Below are positions 1 through 5,447 of a DNA stretch of 6,975 nucleotides, piece after piece. The DNA is taken from the NCBI GenBank assembly GCA_964489425.1, contig CAZAYP010000144.1:1-6975 (forward strand), written 5' to 3'. A program made the translations under genes and the position numbers. Source of the DNA: CAZAYP01 sp964489425 [NCBI: uncultured Verrucomicrobiota bacterium]. GTDB lineage: Bacteria; Verrucomicrobiota; Kiritimatiellia; RZYC01. The first letter of the stretch is position 1. Each line of letters opens with the position of its first letter. The notes below the pieces were generated by a model. It made no database searches and had not been told where the DNA came from. It worked only from the letters and a program-made list of their open reading frames with translations.

Positions 1-14
1 TAACCTGACTTCCC
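1..14. repeat. Left terminal inverted repeat of the IS
   Basis: TAACCTGACTTCCC is the exact reverse complement of 1802-1815. Pairing stops at the next base (A at 15 against G at 1801), so the perfect repeat is 14 bp. The 110 bp between it and the transposase ATG are AT-rich and carry the promoter. Confidence 0.93.
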
Positions 15-87
15 AAGAAATTCATAAAAAGCCAGCAAAAGCGATAAATCGTAGCAAGTAAATAATGAATATAGTAGCAAATATATG

Positions 88-115
88 TTGACAGCAGAAG
101 TAATTGTCATATATT
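88..115 (+). promoter_or_regulatory. Transposase promoter, very close to the start codon
   Basis: A perfect -35 hexamer TTGACA (88-93) is followed after 16 bp by TATATT (110-115), which matches the -10 consensus at five of six positions. Transcription would be expected to begin near 121-123, only 2-4 bases before the ATG at 125. No Shine-Dalgarno sequence is present, so the mRNA is probably leaderless or nearly so. The hexamers are read directly; the start point is inferred. Confidence 0.7.
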
Positions 116-124
116 GTGTAGCCC

Positions 125-1750
125 ATGTTCGTGCAAAAGACAACCTCGCGCCGCGGCCAGAAGGTCTACACCTCCTTTCTGGTGCGCGAATCGTTCCGCA
201 CGCCCAAGGGCCCGCGTTCGCGCACCGTCTGCAACATCACCGGCCTGCCGGCCGAGGTGCGTGAGCTCGTGGCCGCCGCGCTGCGCGGCCAGCCCATGCT
301 TGCCCCTGACGAGATCAAGCTGGACCGCGCCCTGGATTATGGCGGGGTGGCCGTCCTGGCCGAGGCTTGGTCTCGCTATGGGCTCGATCAGGTGCTGGCG
401 CCGCTGGGCACCCCGCGCCAGCGGGCGTTGCTCAAGGCGCTCATCTTCGGCCGCCTGCTGTTTCCGTGCGCCAAGCTGGCGTTGGGCGCGCAGGCGGCGG
501 GGACGTTGCTGGCCTGTGCCTGCGGCCTGGCGGCCGATGAAGCCTTTGACGAAGACGAACTGTACGCCGCCATGGACACGCTCAACGGGAGTTGGGTGGG
601 CGTTGAAAAGGCCTTGTACGCGCGCGCCATGCCGACACCCGTGAGCGTGGTGTTGTATGATTTGACCAGCGTTTACTTTGATGGGAAGGGCCCCCAGCAT
701 CTGGGGCGCTACGGGCACAGCCGGGATCATCGCGGCGACCGGCCGCAGGTGTTGCTGGCGGTGGCGGCGGATGCCCGCGGCGTCCCGCTGCACCTGGAAG
801 TGTTGCGGGGCAATCGGGCCGACAACACCACGCTTTTAAGCCTGCTCAAGACGCTGCAACGCCGGTTTGGCATCCAGGAGGCGGTCTTTGTGTTCGATGG
901 GGGCATGAGCAGTCGGCTAAACCTGGAGGCCCTGAGCCGGGACGCGTTGACGTTTGTGACCCGGCTGTCCACCGCCACGCTGCAGGCGGTGCTGGTGGCA
1001 ACCGGCACGGCCTTGCAGACGGAACTGGGGGATCACCCCAGCGTGATGGAGATTGAGCATGCCGGCCGCCGGTATGTGTTGGCAGGGGGCGCCTGGCGGC
1101 GGCTACGCGATCAGGAACGCCGCGCGACGCGCATCGCCAAGGGTACGGCGGTGCTGACGAAACTGGCCGCGGCCCGGCGCCGAAAAGTGGACCCGCAGAA
1201 GCTGGCAAGCCAGGTTGGCCGGGCGCTAGAGCGAGCGAAAGCCCATAAATATTTTACGCACCATGTGGATGAAGCCGGCCGCTTGATCTGGGCGCCTAAC
1301 GCCGAAACTATCGCGCAGGAAGCGGCGCAAGACGGCTGGTACCTGCTGCACACCAATGCGCCGCCCCACCAGATCGCCACGGCCGACGTGCTGAACCATT
1401 ACAAGGGTTTGCTGGCCGTTGAAGATGCCTTTCGCGAGATAAAAACGTATCTGGAGGTGCGCCCGGTTTATCATTATCGTCCCGACCGGGTCCGCAACCA
1501 CATCCGCCTGTGTTTTATCGCCTATTGGCTGAGCGCCCGGCTGGCACAGGAATGGCGCGGCCTTGACGAACCCGGGGACGTCCCGCGGATCTTGCAGCGG
1601 TTGCAGGCCATTCGCATCGGCACCCTGCAGGTAGACGGCCGCACGGTACGCACGGTCATGACGCAAATCCCCAAGCCGCTGAACGACTTGCTGACAAAAC
1701 TCGGCCTGCTGCCGCTGTTCGCCACGCCTCCCGCGTGGTCGGCCTTGTAG
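125..1750 (+). CDS. IS1634 family DDE transposase
   Basis: This 541-residue protein cuts and joins DNA at the IS ends. The proposed catalytic triad is D179 (in VVLYDLTSVYFDG), D258 (in FVFDGGMSS) and E433 (in the segment HYKGLLAVEDAFREIK). The last segment fits the IS4-group signature Y-x2-R-x3-E-x6-K, with Y426, E433 and K440 correctly spaced and L429 in place of R. It is followed by LEVRPVYHYRPDRVRNHIRL, typical of the C-terminal catalytic region of IS1634-like enzymes. The length is normal for the family and no frameshift is visible. ATG 125 is the first possible start because an in-frame TAG lies at 119-121. There is no Shine-Dalgarno site, and the promoter at 88-115 suggests leaderless translation. 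It is the only gene of the element and the only convincing plus-strand gene in the window. Confidence 0.97.
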   Translation: MFVQKTTSRRGQKVYTSFLVRESFRTPKGPRSRTVCNITGLPAEVRELVAAALRGQPMLAPDEIKLDRALDYGGVAVLAEAWSRYGLDQVLAPLGTPRQRALLKALIFGRLLFPCAKLALGAQAAGTLLACACGLAADEAFDEDELYAAMDTLNGSWVGVEKALYARAMPTPVSVVLYDLTSVYFDGKGPQHLGRYGHSRDHRGDRPQVLLAVAADARGVPLHLEVLRGNRADNTTLLSLLKTLQRRFGIQEAVFVFDGGMSSRLNLEALSRDALTFVTRLSTATLQAVLVATGTALQTELGDHPSVMEIEHAGRRYVLAGGAWRRLRDQERRATRIAKGTAVLTKLAAARRRKVDPQKLASQVGRALERAKAHKYFTHHVDEAGRLIWAPNAETIAQEAAQDGWYLLHTNAPPHQIATADVLNHYKGLLAVEDAFREIKTYLEVRPVYHYRPDRVRNHIRLCFIAYWLSARLAQEWRGLDEPGDVPRILQRLQAIRIGTLQVDGRTVRTVMTQIPKPLNDLLTKLGLLPLFATPPAWSAL

Positions 1751-1801
1751 CCCGACAAGCGCCGATGACCCCTGTTTTACGGGCCTTTTCGCATAGCGCC
1801 G

Positions 1802-1815
1802 GGGAAGTCAGGTTA
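1802..1815. repeat. Right terminal inverted repeat of the IS
   Basis: GGGAAGTCAGGTTA is the exact reverse complement of bases 1-14. Read on the minus strand from the flank inward, its first bases TAA supply an in-frame stop to the small reading frame that runs into it (1813-1914). Confidence 0.93.
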
Positions 1816-1914
1816 ACGACCTCCGTGCGCCCCGTTCTGTAACACCAACGTTGCCATGCTCCAAATCGTGGCATCTATCTTCGTGTTCCAAATCCATCGA
1901 AACATCCTCGTCAT
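1813..1914 (-). pseudogene. Possible small reading frame cut off by the IS
   Basis: On the minus strand an ATG at 1914 is preceded by GGAG seven bases upstream and opens a 33-residue frame beginning MTRMFRWIWNTKID. Its TAA stop is made of the first three bases of the IS inverted repeat, so any original gene would have continued to the left and been interrupted. A second minus-strand frame through the same stretch gives an acidic peptide (ENFDDEDVSMDLEHEDR) but has no good start. I recognise neither. It would follow the 93-residue gene in the same direction. Coding status is uncertain, and this is mainly a marker of what the IS may have truncated. Confidence 0.22.
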
Positions 1915-1992
1915 CGAAATTCTCCAGTATTTGTATGTTTTTCTGTGATATGCCGGCCTTGGGGCTGGCTAATGTACGGCCGTGTAGCTGCC

Positions 1993-2274
1993 CTACATCT
2001 GGTCGCGATATTCAATTATTGCCGGATCACCATGCGCAATCAGCTCGCCGCCGTGGCCGGGTTGATCGGCATCGCACCTGGGGTTGATCCCGTATTCCGC
2101 ATACCAGCGGTCCAGTTCCTCGTTCCATACATGTATTTCAGCGATCGACCGCGGCACCGCATCCGGGTTCTGCATACTGCGGGGCAGCCATTTTATTGTT
2201 TTGGCTGGTGCCATTGGCGTGCTAACGATGGTATGGTTGCCGGGTTGATCGGTTTTTTTATCGTCGATGTTCAT
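1993..2274 (-). CDS. Small protein of unknown function, last intact gene of the replication operon
   Basis: This is a 93-residue protein that I do not recognise. The ATG at 2274 is chosen over longer in-frame starts because a perfect AGGAGG (2281-2286 on the complementary strand) lies six bases upstream. The longer version would overlap the loader gene by about 90 bp. The start is 10 bp after the loader's stop codon, whose TAG overlaps this Shine-Dalgarno site, so the two genes are probably translationally coupled. The N-terminus is polar, the middle has WLPRSMQNPDAVPRSIAEIH and an acidic aromatic segment (NEELDRWYAEYG), and the C-terminus is acidic. There is no signal peptide, membrane segment or cysteine motif. 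Its position after a helicase loader suggests a replication accessory role, but this is only context. Confidence 0.72.
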   Translation of the reverse strand: MNIDDKKTDQPGNHTIVSTPMAPAKTIKWLPRSMQNPDAVPRSIAEIHVWNEELDRWYAEYGINPRCDADQPGHGGELIAHGDPAIIEYRDQM

Positions 2275-2284
2275 GTTCAGCCTC

Positions 2285-3004
2285 CTAATTTTTACCCTGC
2301 CATGCTTCAGGTTCTGGCTGCCCATTTTCTTTCCCATCGCCTGCCTCTGCCAAACCAGCCGACGAACCCAGGCCACTGCTTGCTGTTGGATCCTTGGGTA
2401 CGTGTACGATTACCGCCCCTGTTCGTCGTAGCCTGTCATAAATGGGCAGGCCATGATCCTGGTATCGCCGAACAAATTGGCGGGGTGATGCATTGGTCGT
2501 GATGATGGTTGGCCGTATGCCTGCGCTTAGCCTGCCGTCGATTATTTGGAATATACCGCCAGACCATCCAGGCGGGCATTTATCCAGGTCGTCCAGGACG
2601 CAGAGATAGGCGCTGTTAACGTGATTGATTGTGGGCAGGGTCTGGGCATCAGGCTGAGCAGGCGGCCGTATAATGGCGGGTAGCGATGACCCTGATATCC
2701 AGCAAATGTTGTCAGCAGTACCAGCGTAAACGGCCTGCCGCAAATCCCTGCGATCGCCAATAACCGGGGCCAGCTCCATCCATGCCAGCGTAACCAGCAA
2801 AGTCTTGCCTACGCCAGTGGCACCATAAAGCCACAGCGGCTGTCGATACCCATGCTTGGCGTCGTCAACGAATTTATTTATCGCCTGTAACACTTGCCTG
2901 CGCTCATCCGTGGAACAGGTGAAATCAGCCCAAGTTTTAACCCTAGAGCTTTCTGGCACATAAGTAGATGCCCATGCGGTTCTGTCTGGAAATAGATCAA
3001 TCAT
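2285..3004 (-). CDS. DnaC/IstB-type AAA+ ATPase, putative helicase loader
   Basis: This is a 239-residue AAA+ ATPase of the DnaC/IstB/DnaI class, which loads the replicative helicase onto DNA. Visible motifs are Walker A GATGVGKT (61-68), Walker B LCVLDDLDK (134-142), a sensor-1-like TTN (169-171) and a probable arginine finger in YDRLRR (about 189-194). The N-terminal 50 residues are short compared with DnaC and would hold the helicase-contact region. The C-terminal 30 residues are polar and probably disordered. The ATG at 3004 follows GAAGAGG at a good distance. The gene begins just after the AT-rich tract at 3018-3064 and directly follows the helicase/initiator gene, as lambda P follows O. 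IstB transposition helpers share this fold, but no istA gene is nearby and the context is replication, so a loader is preferred. Confidence 0.92.
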   Translation of the reverse strand: MIDLFPDRTAWASTYVPESSRVKTWADFTCSTDERRQVLQAINKFVDDAKHGYRQPLWLYGATGVGKTLLVTLAWMELAPVIGDRRDLRQAVYAGTADNICWISGSSLPAIIRPPAQPDAQTLPTINHVNSAYLCVLDDLDKCPPGWSGGIFQIIDGRLSAGIRPTIITTNASPRQFVRRYQDHGLPIYDRLRRTGAVIVHVPKDPTASSGLGSSAGLAEAGDGKENGQPEPEAWQGKN

Positions 3005-3017
3005 CGGAAGCCTCTTC

Positions 3018-3064
3018 TTTATTAATTTCTTTGATTTATTATCCTTTATTATACTTATTATGTA
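3018..3064. other. AT-rich tract with TTTATTA repeats, candidate origin unwinding element
   Basis: About 41 of 47 bases are A or T. The tract contains TTTATTA at 3018-3024, 3035-3041 and 3045-3051, plus CTTATTA at 3054-3060. It abuts the GTGCCC repeat array that begins at 3067. It contains the intergenic gap before the loader gene and the last codons of the upstream gene. Iteron-type origins have an easily melted AT-rich repeat region of this kind beside the initiator binding sites. The composition and repeats are seen directly; the unwinding role is inferred. Confidence 0.6.
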
Positions 3065-4527
3065 GTGTGCCCCTCCTGTGCCCTTCCCGTGCCCCTCCTG
3101 TGCCCTTTGCTGTGCCCTTTCCTGTGCCCATTTTCTTCATTATGACCTTCCGCATATTCTTCTGCAAATTCACTACCAACGTAATCGCAAAGCGTTATGA
3201 GAGTGCCAAGTGGATTGCCTGCTGTGCCAATTGCTGTGCCTTTTCCTGTGCCCGGAGCCTTAAAATCGGCATATATGTGTGTGCAAGTAATTGCGCCGGA
3301 ACGCTCTGCGGCATTAAGAAACGATCGGACGCGTTTGGTTGTTGTTTTCCAATGTTTCTTTAGCATGTTCAACGACGCCAGGTACTGACCACGACCTACG
3401 GTTACTTTTATATAGGTACCTGGAGCATTCATTGGGCATGATTCGTAGTGCGCCATGCGGTATAGGTCCAGGAGCCAGTTTACGTGTGGACAATCCATAT
3501 TACGCACCATGGCCCTATTCCATAATTCTCTGTGAATAGGAACAAACCCATCGGCATTTTTAACAGACGGCATGCAAACGTTACCATGGTGTGTTTCCCC
3601 CGCGTCACCATCCATATTCTCTTCCGGTTCCATGTCAGGCAAATCGCTATCCGGCCCTATCATCGTGATATCGTTGGCGAATATTGGACGCAGCTGGTCA
3701 ATATCTCGATAAGCTGGGTTTTCAAATACCTCAAACCGCAACGATGGCCGTAAGAAAAAGCGATATACAACACGATCCAGTCCGGCCAATGGTTCTCGCA
3801 TCTTTGGGAAACTGACGGTCCATAGCGTCCCCTGCACCACCCAGCCCATTGTCATCACGACCGCCGCACGCTGTTCCTTCTCGGACGTGTACGCCAGCTG
3901 AACCTCGGAAACGAATTCGGTATTGCTGGCCGAACGTGTGCATTGCGACGTGCACCAGATTGTTGCATTGGATGAGGTTGCCAACGCCGACAGATTTTTC
4001 AACAGGCTGGCGATTTCGGCTGCCTTCATCCCCTTGTCCGCCAGGGTTTCCGTGCCGTCCACTAGGATAAGCCCGACACCCTGGCTTATGGCGGATTGGA
4101 TCTCCGCCGTCAGTGTTGAAGCGGTGGCGGCATTGGTTATGTGGTCAACAAATAAAAACTGCTGCTTTATGAGATTCGTCGCGTGTATCAGGCGTGCGGC
4201 ATCATCTTGTGACAACTGTAGTCCATGTTCGTTGACTCGGCCGGCCGGAATATCGGCTAATATGCTGCGTAGGCGATTCATAATGCGTGCGTGGTCCATC
4301 TCCAGGCTAGCCCAGAGCACTTTTTGCCCATCCATCATGGCATTCGCAGCCAGATTGCACATAAAACCAGTCTTGAAGTGGCCGGATAAGGCGGCAATTA
4401 TACCCAGGCCCTTGATTTCCGCTAGTGTCCGATACACCTTTTCCGTTGAGGTGTTGAAGTACGGCAGCATGGGATGGTTTATTTCAACACGTTCTATACC
4501 AACTTGATCTGTAATATTCTCAATCAT
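3058..4527 (-). CDS. DnaB-like RecA-fold ATPase fused to a winged-helix-like domain, putative replication helicase/initiator
   Basis: This is a 489-residue protein. Residues about 38-270 resemble the C-terminal ATPase of DnaB/phage helicases: a Walker A-like ALSGHFKT (46-53), SLEMDHARIMNRL with the likely catalytic E77, Walker B VGLILVDGTE (151-160) and WCTSQCTRS (191-199) as a DNA-binding or sensor segment. The P-loop is odd, with F51 where the invariant glycine of GKT normally stands. There is no DnaB N-terminal domain. After an acidic linker (about 295-312), residues 340-450 resemble phage replication initiators of the winged-helix type: NWLLDLYRMAHYE, GRGQYLASLNML, TTTKRVRSFLNAAERSGAIT. 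The wing then carries GTGKGTAIGTAGNPLGT. The Gly/His-rich tail (461-489) is encoded by the repeat array. I chose ATG 4527 over the upstream GTG 4536 because AAGGTG lies six bases before the ATG. ATP-driven helicase activity fused with origin recognition is inferred. Confidence 0.83.
   Translation of the reverse strand: MIENITDQVGIERVEINHPMLPYFNTSTEKVYRTLAEIKGLGIIAALSGHFKTGFMCNLAANAMMDGQKVLWASLEMDHARIMNRLRSILADIPAGRVNEHGLQLSQDDAARLIHATNLIKQQFLFVDHITNAATASTLTAEIQSAISQGVGLILVDGTETLADKGMKAAEIASLLKNLSALATSSNATIWCTSQCTRSASNTEFVSEVQLAYTSEKEQRAAVVMTMGWVVQGTLWTVSFPKMREPLAGLDRVVYRFFLRPSLRFEVFENPAYRDIDQLRPIFANDITMIGPDSDLPDMEPEENMDGDAGETHHGNVCMPSVKNADGFVPIHRELWNRAMVRNMDCPHVNWLLDLYRMAHYESCPMNAPGTYIKVTVGRGQYLASLNMLKKHWKTTTKRVRSFLNAAERSGAITCTHIYADFKAPGTGKGTAIGTAGNPLGTLITLCDYVGSEFAEEYAEGHNEENGHRKGHSKGHRRGTGRAQEGHTT
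3067..3129 (-). repeat. Array of six GTGCCC (minus strand GGGCAC) iteron-like repeats
   Basis: GTGCCC occurs at 3067, 3078, 3089, 3100, 3112 and 3124, giving steps of 11, 11, 11, 12 and 12 bp, about one turn of DNA. The units are GTGCCCCTCCT, GTGCCCTTCCC, GTGCCCCTCCT, GTGCCCTTTGCT and GTGCCCTTTCCT, with a last core in GTGCCCATTTTC. They lie inside the 3' end of the helicase/initiator gene. Because of the 11-bp steps the same motif is read as Gly-His, Gly-Thr and Arg-Ala-Gln in different frames, so the DNA sequence itself seems to be what is conserved. Binding by the C-terminal domain of the same gene's product is a reasonable inference. Confidence 0.8.
3203..3253 (-). repeat. Second cluster of four GTGCC (minus strand GGCAC) repeats
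   Basis: GTGCC(A/T/C) begins at 3203, 3224, 3236 and 3248, with steps of 21, 12 and 12 bp. It lies about 75 bp from the main array and within the same gene. In the protein it encodes the GTGKGTAIGTAGNPLGT segment in the wing of the putative winged helix. Gly-Thr-rich wings occur in other phage replication proteins, so this cluster alone could be a protein feature. Its shared core with the main array argues for extra initiator sites. Confidence 0.6.
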
Positions 4528-4548
4528 GGTTTTCACCTTTTCCCTAAC

Positions 4549-4568
4549 GCTATCACAAGCCAGATACC
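4549..4568 (-). promoter_or_regulatory. Operator-like site upstream of the helicase/initiator gene
   Basis: The minus-strand sequence GGTATCTGGCTTGTGATAGC is a partial palindrome (GGTATC-N8-GATAGC, five of six arm positions pairing). It matches the site at 5045-5064 at 18 of 20 positions. It lies 21 bases upstream of the ATG at 4527, in the gap after the XRE gene. TTGCCA 5' of it on the minus strand could be a -35 element. It probably binds the XRE protein encoded next to it and allows the helicase gene to be regulated separately. Confidence 0.6.
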
Positions 4569-4591
4569 ACCCGTGGCAAAAAAAATATGCC

Positions 4592-5032
4592 CTATTTGAT
4601 GGTCACGGTCACCGTTATCTGGATTTCCTTGCCATTGTTCATTAAAAAATAGTCGGTCTCGCCGTCCTTGGCAGTATCTGATCCTAAAAAAGACATGATG
4701 TGGTGTGGAAAAATGCCGTTCTTCATTAAAATGCGTGCAATAGCCATACGCACCTGGTCCGGGTATTCATCAAGCTTGGCCTGTAATAACCCGGCTGCGC
4801 CAGTGGCAGCAGCTGCGGCAAGGAATTCCTGCCGCTCCTCAGGCGATAAACGCAGGGCATCTGCCAGACGTATTGCCTGACCAGGGCCGACCGTCCGCCG
4901 ACCATGTTCTGCTGCGGATAAATTCGGATGTTTAATTTTTGCCAATTCACCGAGCTGCCGAAGAGATATTTTACGGTCCATCCGCTTCCGCTTCAATAAT
5001 TCGCCAAAATCCAGTGTTTTTACATATTCCAT
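4592..5032 (-). CDS. XRE-family helix-turn-helix regulator, likely repressor of the replication module
   Basis: This 146-residue protein has an N-terminal XRE/Cro-CI type HTH at about residues 9-70: FGELLKRKRMDRKISLRQLGEL, then KHPNLSAAEHGRRTVGPGQA and IRLADALRLSPEERQEFL, which match the family's helix 2-3 and conserved IERG/LA.AL pattern. An alanine-rich helix follows (71-85), then a segment with DEYPDQVRMAIARILMKNG, and a C-terminal beta-like ITVTVTIK, perhaps for dimerisation. There is no peptidase domain, so this is not a LexA/CI self-cleaving repressor. The ATG at 5032 has only a weak GGTG upstream. A partial palindrome lies 12 bases before its start and is repeated before the next gene, so autoregulation and control of replication are likely (inferred). 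Confidence 0.92.
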   Translation of the reverse strand: MEYVKTLDFGELLKRKRMDRKISLRQLGELAKIKHPNLSAAEHGRRTVGPGQAIRLADALRLSPEERQEFLAAAAATGAAGLLQAKLDEYPDQVRMAIARILMKNGIFPHHIMSFLGSDTAKDGETDYFLMNNGKEIQITVTVTIK

Positions 5033-5044
5033 AATTGCACCATT

Positions 5045-5064
5045 GCTATCACAATCAAGATACC
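5045..5064 (-). promoter_or_regulatory. Operator-like site upstream of the XRE gene
   Basis: The minus-strand sequence GGTATCTTGATTGTGATAGC is the sister copy of 4549-4568, differing at two central positions. It ends 12 bases before the XRE ATG, so it must overlap the promoter or the very 5' end of the transcript. A protein bound here would block transcription of the regulator's own gene. I saw no third copy in the window. Confidence 0.62.
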
Positions 5065-5223
5065 ATATGGGCGGCGTTTTGTATAGGGCAAAATAAAATA
5101 AATATATGAGTTCATTATGATTTATACATCATCACGTTGCGTAGCAATCTATATGCGCGGGTGTATTCCCGGCTATCCCAATATACTGCTTCCGCAAGGT
5201 CCAATAATGAACCTAGGCGGTCG

Positions 5224-5412
5224 TCAATATTTAATAATAAGGCGGTTGATAGCGGCTTCGTTTATTATTTCCTTATCGGTTCGTACGGCATGTTGGAACA
5301 ACCCGCGCTGGCCAAATATCCGCCGTATCGCGGCCTCAAGCTTGTAATCGGAAAACACAGCATGTTGTGGCAGCGTTATTAATCGTGATGATTTATTATT
5401 ATTGACGATCAC
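5224..5412 (-). CDS. Doubtful 62-residue ORF of unknown function
   Basis: The predicted peptide has a natural-looking charged C-terminal part (FSDYKLEAAIRRIFGQ and TDKEIINEAAINRL), and its strand matches the neighbouring genes. Against it, the GTG start lies inside the inverted repeat at 5379-5418, there is no Shine-Dalgarno site, and two plus-strand frames overlap it with a terminator placed to serve them. I do not recognise it and list it only as the best minus-strand candidate between the XRE and 105-residue genes. Confidence 0.22.
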   Translation of the reverse strand: MIVNNNKSSRLITLPQHAVFSDYKLEAAIRRIFGQRGLFQHAVRTDKEIINEAAINRLIIKY

Positions 5413-5418
5413 GATTAA
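5379..5418. repeat. Inverted repeat with 11-bp perfect arms around an AT-rich centre
   Basis: TTAATCGTGAT (5379-5389) and ATCACGATTAA (5408-5418) are exact reverse complements separated by 18 mostly A/T bases. The arms are themselves AT-rich and no T-run follows in either direction, so a terminator is unlikely. A protein binding site with two half sites, or a cruciform-type element, is more likely. It lies 30 bp before the terminator at 5448. Confidence 0.65.
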
Positions 5419-5447
5419 ATGCCAAATATATTTTCTAGCATGATAAT

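Larger units (their letters stand above)
1..1815 (+). mobile_element. IS1634-type insertion sequence, complete
   Basis: The element is bounded by perfect 14-bp inverted repeats, TAACCTGACTTCCC at 1-14 and GGGAAGTCAGGTTA at 1802-1815. They enclose one long transposase gene (125-1750) that reads left to right. The length of about 1.8 kb, the single ORF and the transposase type fit the IS1634 group of IS4-related elements. The inside is much richer in G+C than the minus-strand genes to the right, which suggests recent arrival from another genome. The left edge coincides with the first base of the window, so the left flank and any target-site duplication cannot be seen. The right flank begins ACGACC at 1816. 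Both ends and the transposase look intact, so the element could still be active. Confidence 0.92.
5065..5447. other. Region without a convincing gene, with several competing small frames
   Basis: Three open frames compete here and none is clearly real. On plus, ATG 5117 to 5347 (76 residues) has only a weak GAG upstream; TTG 5137 to 5382 (81 residues, containing GFVYYFLIGSYGMLEQPALAKYPPYRG) has no ribosome binding site. On minus, GTG 5412 to 5224 is entered separately. A strong plus-strand terminator at 5448-5482 implies a plus-strand transcript that diverges from the XRE gene, either a small protein or a non-coding RNA. A Cro-like or antirepressor role would fit the position, but no such sequence is recognised. 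Confidence 0.4.

Noticed and set aside
107-793. Long minus-strand frames inside the transposase gene (107-793, 1226-1666 and others)
   Set aside because: They are antisense frames in GC-rich DNA opposite a well-supported transposase. They have low-complexity Arg/Ala/Gly-rich composition and no recognisable domain.
1945-2502. Plus-strand frame of 185 codons across the loader and 93-residue genes
   Set aside because: It overlaps two minus-strand genes with good ribosome binding sites, one of them with clear AAA+ motifs, and has no domain of its own.
3067-3253. CRISPR array
   Set aside because: The repeats are 11-12 bp with no unique spacers and lie within a coding frame. Iterons explain them better.
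3923-4507. Plus-strand frame of 194 codons opposite the helicase gene
   Set aside because: It lies fully antisense to the DnaB-like ATPase motifs and resembles no protein I know.
4528-4536. GTG 4536 as start of the helicase/initiator gene
   Set aside because: AAGGTG, which contains this GTG, is a well-placed ribosome binding site for ATG 4527, so the later start is preferred. The difference is three residues.
4576-4592. GGCA-A/T run-TGCC as a terminator after the XRE gene
   Set aside because: The stem is only 4 bp and the T-run lies in the loop. Transcription could well continue into the helicase gene.
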